A stretch of DNA of 64,000 bases, taken from Cupriavidus necator A5-1. GTDB taxonomy: Bacteria; Pseudomonadota; Gammaproteobacteria; Burkholderiales; Burkholderiaceae. How positions within the stretch are numbered: position 1 is the first letter of the stretch; every line of letters starts with the position of its first letter. The notes below the pieces were generated by a model. It had not been told where the DNA came from. It saw only the letters and a program-made list of their open reading frames with translations, and made no database searches. The translations under genes were made by a program, and so were the position numbers. The DNA lies in assembly GCF_000744095.1 (NCBI RefSeq), contig NZ_JQLI01000003.1:124001-188000 (forward strand), given 5' to 3'. Below, piece after piece: positions 61,146 to 64,000 of the stretch.

Positions 61146-61196
61146 CGAGAGTCAAATCTGCGGCCCGATCTCTCTACCGAACACTCTGGAGTCCAC

Positions 61197-61946
61197 ATGT
61201 TCCAATTCCTGCGTCGCCACCCTGCCTGGACCACTGCCATTGCCGGCGGGCTGGCCGCGGCGGGTTTCGCCCTGCACGCCATGGCCGCGGGCGAGCCCGG
61301 CACCGACCGCATCAAGGAATCGCTGCAGAAGGTGCTGGGCGGCCGCGCCGAAGTGAAGAGCGTGAGCAAGACGCCGGTGCCCGGCCTGTTCGAGGCCAAT
61401 ATCGGCGGACAGGTGGTCTACACGGACTCATCGGGCCGCTACATCCTGAACGGCGAACTGATCGACACCCGCACCGGCACCAACCTGACCGAGGAGCGGA
61501 TGGCGGAGATCAACCGCATCAAGTGGTCGGACCTGCCGCTGGCGCGCGCGATCAAGTGGACCAAAGGCGACGGCAGCCGCCAGATCGCGGTGTTCTCGGA
61601 TCCCAACTGCGGCTACTGCAAGCGCATCGAGCAGACCTTCCAGCAGATGGACAACATCACCGTGTACACCTTCCTGTACCCGGTGCTGTCGCCGGATTCG
61701 GAAACCAAGGCCAAGCAGGTCTGGTGCGCTTCCGACCGCACCAAGGCATGGCGCGACTGGATGCTCAAGCAGGTGGCGCTGACCGGCAACGGCAGCTGCC
61801 AGACGCCGCTGCAGGAAAACCTGGCGCTGGGCCATAGCATGAATGTGAACGGCACGCCGGCGGTGTTCTTCACCGACGGCACGCGCATCCCGGGCGCGGC
61901 CGACGTCGCCACGCTGGAACGCAAGCTCGCCAGCATCAAGAAATAA
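61197..61946 (+). CDS. DsbC-like periplasmic disulfide isomerase
   Basis: A 249-residue thioredoxin-fold protein. Signal peptide (AWTTAIAGGLAAAGFALHAMAAG), N-terminal dimerisation domain (GLFEANIGGQVVYTDSSGRYILNGELIDT) and active site CGYC (Cys138/Cys141) with cis-Pro in NGTPAVF. It should reshuffle wrong disulfides in the periplasm. Confidence 0.93.
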   Translation: MFQFLRRHPAWTTAIAGGLAAAGFALHAMAAGEPGTDRIKESLQKVLGGRAEVKSVSKTPVPGLFEANIGGQVVYTDSSGRYILNGELIDTRTGTNLTEERMAEINRIKWSDLPLARAIKWTKGDGSRQIAVFSDPNCGYCKRIEQTFQQMDNITVYTFLYPVLSPDSETKAKQVWCASDRTKAWRDWMLKQVALTGNGSCQTPLQENLALGHSMNVNGTPAVFFTDGTRIPGAADVATLERKLASIKK

Positions 61947-62055
61947 CCCCGCGCCGGACCTGTGCCGGCTCGAGCGACGGCCGGCTTGTCCGGCCGTTGT
62001 GCTTTCCGCCTTCCCATCATCCCGAGCGATCGCCGCCAGGCGACAAGGAGACACC

Positions 62056-63060
62056 ATGACCTTCCAGGCATTGCTGCTGACCCAGGCCGACGGCACCACG
62101 CAGGCGAATATCGCCACCCTCGAAGAAGCGCAGCTGCCGGCCGAGGGCGACGTGCTGGTCGCCATCGACTACTCCACCATCAACTTCAAGGACGGGCTGG
62201 CCATCACCGGCCGCTCGCCGGTGGTGCGCAAGTGGCCGATGGTGGCGGGCATCGACGGCGCCGGCACGGTGCTGGAGTCGTCGCACCCGCGCTGGAAAGC
62301 CGGCGACAAGGTGGTGCTCAACGGCTATGGCGTGGGCGAGACGCACTGGGGCTGCCTGGCGCAGCGCGCGCGCCTGAAGGGCGACTGGCTGGTGCGCCTG
62401 CCGGATGCCTTCACCACGCGCCAGGCGATGGCAATCGGCACCGCGGGTTATACCGCCATGCTCTCGGTGCTGGCGCTGGAGCGCGGCGGCGTCAATGGCC
62501 CGGTGCGGCCGGGCGACGGCGAGGTGCTGGTGACCGGCGCCTCGGGCGGCGTGGGCTCGGTGGCGATCTCGGTGCTGAGCAAGCTCGGCTACAAGGTGGT
62601 GGCGTCGACCGGCAAGACCAGCGAGGCCGATTTCCTGAAGGCGCTCGGCGCCGACGAGGTGATCGACCGTGCCGAGCTGTCGGCGCCCGGCAAGCCGCTG
62701 CAGAAGGAACGCTGGGCCGCGGTGATCGATTCGGTCGGCTCGCACACGCTGGTCAATGCCTGCGCCCAGGTGCGCTATGGCGGCGTGGTGACGGCGTGCG
62801 GGCTGGCGCAGGGCCTGGACTTCCCGGCCTCGGTGGCGCCCTTCATCCTGCGCGGCATCACGCTGCACGGCATCGACAGCGTGATGGCGGCGATGCCGCT
62901 GCGCGAGCGCGCATGGGAACGGCTGGCCGGCGATCTCGAGCCGGATCGCCTGAACGCGATCACGCACGAGATCGGCCTGGGCGATGCGATTGAAGCAGGC
63001 CGCAAGATCGTCGAAGGCGGCATGCGTGGGCGCGTGGTCGTGGATGTGAATCGCACCTGA
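62056..63060 (+). CDS. AcuI-type zinc-independent alcohol dehydrogenase/quinone oxidoreductase
   Basis: A 334-residue medium-chain reductase of the YhdH/AcuI group, which reduces acrylyl-CoA to propionyl-CoA. Typical: STINFKDGLAITGRSPVVRKWPMVAGIDGAG near the start, VTGASGGVGSVAISVLSKLGYKVVASTG nucleotide site and GRVVVDVN at the end. AAGGAGACACC precedes the ATG. Substrate is inferred from family. Confidence 0.92.
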   Translation: MTFQALLLTQADGTTQANIATLEEAQLPAEGDVLVAIDYSTINFKDGLAITGRSPVVRKWPMVAGIDGAGTVLESSHPRWKAGDKVVLNGYGVGETHWGCLAQRARLKGDWLVRLPDAFTTRQAMAIGTAGYTAMLSVLALERGGVNGPVRPGDGEVLVTGASGGVGSVAISVLSKLGYKVVASTGKTSEADFLKALGADEVIDRAELSAPGKPLQKERWAAVIDSVGSHTLVNACAQVRYGGVVTACGLAQGLDFPASVAPFILRGITLHGIDSVMAAMPLRERAWERLAGDLEPDRLNAITHEIGLGDAIEAGRKIVEGGMRGRVVVDVNRT

Positions 63061-63110
63061 CCGGCGCTGCGTTGCTCAACAGCGTCGGCGTTGCCTGCAA
63101 GCGCCGACGT

Positions 63111-63116
63111 TACAAT
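63111..63116 (+). promoter_or_regulatory. -10 element of a likely leaderless M61 peptidase transcript
   Basis: TACAAT ends 7 nt before ATG 63124 and no Shine-Dalgarno is present. A TTGCCT lies upstream but with only a 14-bp spacer. Confidence 0.45.
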
Positions 63117-63123
63117 CCTGCCC

Positions 63124-64000
63124 ATGACGCCGATCCGCTACGCCATCGCCCCGCTTCAGCCTGAAGCCCATCTCTTTGCCGTCACCGTCACGGTGAGCGA
63201 GCCCGATCCCGCCGGCCAGCGCTTCTCGCTGCCGGCCTGGATCCCGGGCAGCTACATGATCCGCGATTTCGCCCGCAATATCGTGCGCATCCGCGCCGAT
63301 GCCGGCGGCCGTGAAGTCGAGCTGACCAAGCTCGACAAGCAGAGCTGGCAGGCCGCGCCCGTCAGCATTGCTGACGGCCCGCTGATGCTGAGCTACGAGG
63401 TCTATGCCTGGGACCTGTCGGTGCGCGCCGCGCACCTGGACAGCACGCACGGCTTCTTCAACGGCAGCTCGGTATTCCTGTGCGTGGAAGGGCAGGCCGA
63501 GCGGCCGTGTACCGTCGATATCCACGCGCCCGCGGGCGAGGCCTACCGCAACTGGCGCGTCGCCACGTCGATGCCGGAAGCGCCGGGGCGCGAGGGCGCC
63601 AAACGCTACGGCTTTGGTCGCTACCAGGTGGCCGACTATGACGAGCTGGTCGACCATCCCGTCGAGATGGGCACCTTCCAGCTCGCCACCTTCCGCGCCT
63701 GTGGTGCTCAGCATGACGTGGTCTTCACCGGCCGCGTGCCGCAGCTCGATATCGAGCGCGTCTGCCGCGACCTGAAGCGCATCTGCGAGTCCCAGATCCG
63801 GCTGTTCGAGCCCAAGACCGCGCAGGCGCCGTTCCTCGACAGCAACCGCCGCTACGTCTTCATGACGATGGTTACCACGGACGGCTACGGCGGCCTGGAG
63901 CACCGCGCCAGTACCGCGCTGATGTGCGCGCGCAATGACCTGCCGGCGCGCGGCGATAACGAGACCAGCGAGGGCTACCGCACCTACCTCGGGCTGTGCA
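63124..64000 (+). CDS. M61-family glycyl aminopeptidase, N-terminal part, 3' truncated by window
   Basis: About 292 residues of an M61 metallopeptidase. The N-terminal domain has LPAWIPGSYMIRDFARNIV, YAWDLSVRAAHLD and, near the break, YGGLEHRASTALM, a family signature. The HExxH metal site lies beyond the window edge. Confidence 0.88.
   Translation, partial: MTPIRYAIAPLQPEAHLFAVTVTVSEPDPAGQRFSLPAWIPGSYMIRDFARNIVRIRADAGGREVELTKLDKQSWQAAPVSIADGPLMLSYEVYAWDLSVRAAHLDSTHGFFNGSSVFLCVEGQAERPCTVDIHAPAGEAYRNWRVATSMPEAPGREGAKRYGFGRYQVADYDELVDHPVEMGTFQLATFRACGAQHDVVFTGRVPQLDIERVCRDLKRICESQIRLFEPKTAQAPFLDSNRRYVFMTMVTTDGYGGLEHRASTALMCARNDLPARGDNETSEGYRTYLGLC

Noticed and set aside
1..64000. tRNA/rRNA genes, CRISPR arrays, insertion sequences or attachment sites
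   Set aside because: Read for these on both strands; no cloverleaf, spaced repeat array, transposase or integrase was seen.

Overview
The window looks like a chromosome segment of a high-GC betaproteobacterium of the Burkholderiaceae, most like Cupriavidus/Ralstonia. This is an inference from the Bug-type solute receptor, the gene order hemA-prfA-(lipoprotein)-prmC-grxD-ubiX, the NodT-type efflux lipoprotein and the strong G/C third-position bias. No database search was possible. I saw no tRNA, rRNA, CRISPR array, insertion sequence or phage gene.

Region 1 (1-10.8 kb) is accessory and housekeeping. It holds the end of an RND efflux pump with its outer-membrane partner, a MATE exporter coupled to an HxlR repressor with a clear paired operator, and a LysR regulator divergent from an acyl-CoA ligase and Bug receptor. 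After these come a perfect 25-bp hairpin, a ClC chloride channel and two small proteins of unknown function. Region 2 (10.8-15.4 kb) is a divergent lysine-catabolism-like locus: an Lrp/AsnC regulator and a DapB-like reductase face a saccharopine/lysine dehydrogenase and an ALDH7-type aldehyde dehydrogenase. A small Gly/Tyr-rich lipoprotein follows. Region 3 (15.4-21.8 kb) is the conserved ubiX-grxD-prmC, lipoprotein, prfA, hemA block plus a small membrane protein and an MTA/SAH nucleosidase.

Region 4 (21.9-55.8 kb) is the core of the window: a large exopolysaccharide locus of the Wzx/Wzy type with colanic-acid and cepacian-like features. Precursor genes are galU, a GDP-mannose hydrolase, manC, gmd and fcl (GDP-mannose to GDP-fucose). 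Assembly genes are a WcaJ-like initiating phosphosugar transferase, five family-4 glycosyltransferases, a flippase, a polymerase candidate, three membrane acyltransferases and a hexapeptide acetyltransferase. Export genes are a Wza lipoprotein and two Wzc-type tyrosine kinases. Less expected members are a glycosidase-like lipoprotein, a GMC-family flavoprotein oxidoreductase, a VanZ-like protein, a GlxA/AraC-type regulator and a Crp/Fnr-type regulator embedded between wza and the second wzc. The GlxA/AraC regulator sits behind an AT-rich island with a CRP-like site and a sigma-70 promoter. Much of 40-55 kb is tightly packed, with repeated ATGA stop/start overlaps, and reads as one or a few long operons.

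Region 5 (55.9-64 kb) returns to conserved genes: a DUF2157-DUF4401-GDYXXLXY trio, ychF, a UbiH-family monooxygenase, a DsbC-like protein, an AcuI-type reductase and the start of an M61 peptidase. Several genes here and earlier have a -10-like hexamer only 6-7 nt before the ATG and no Shine-Dalgarno sequence, suggesting leaderless transcripts.

The strongest candidates for something undescribed are the GMC oxidoreductase and embedded Crp-like regulator in the exopolysaccharide operon, the AT-rich control island at 33.4-33.9 kb, and the DapB paralogue that lacks the catalytic histidine beside lysine-degradation genes.
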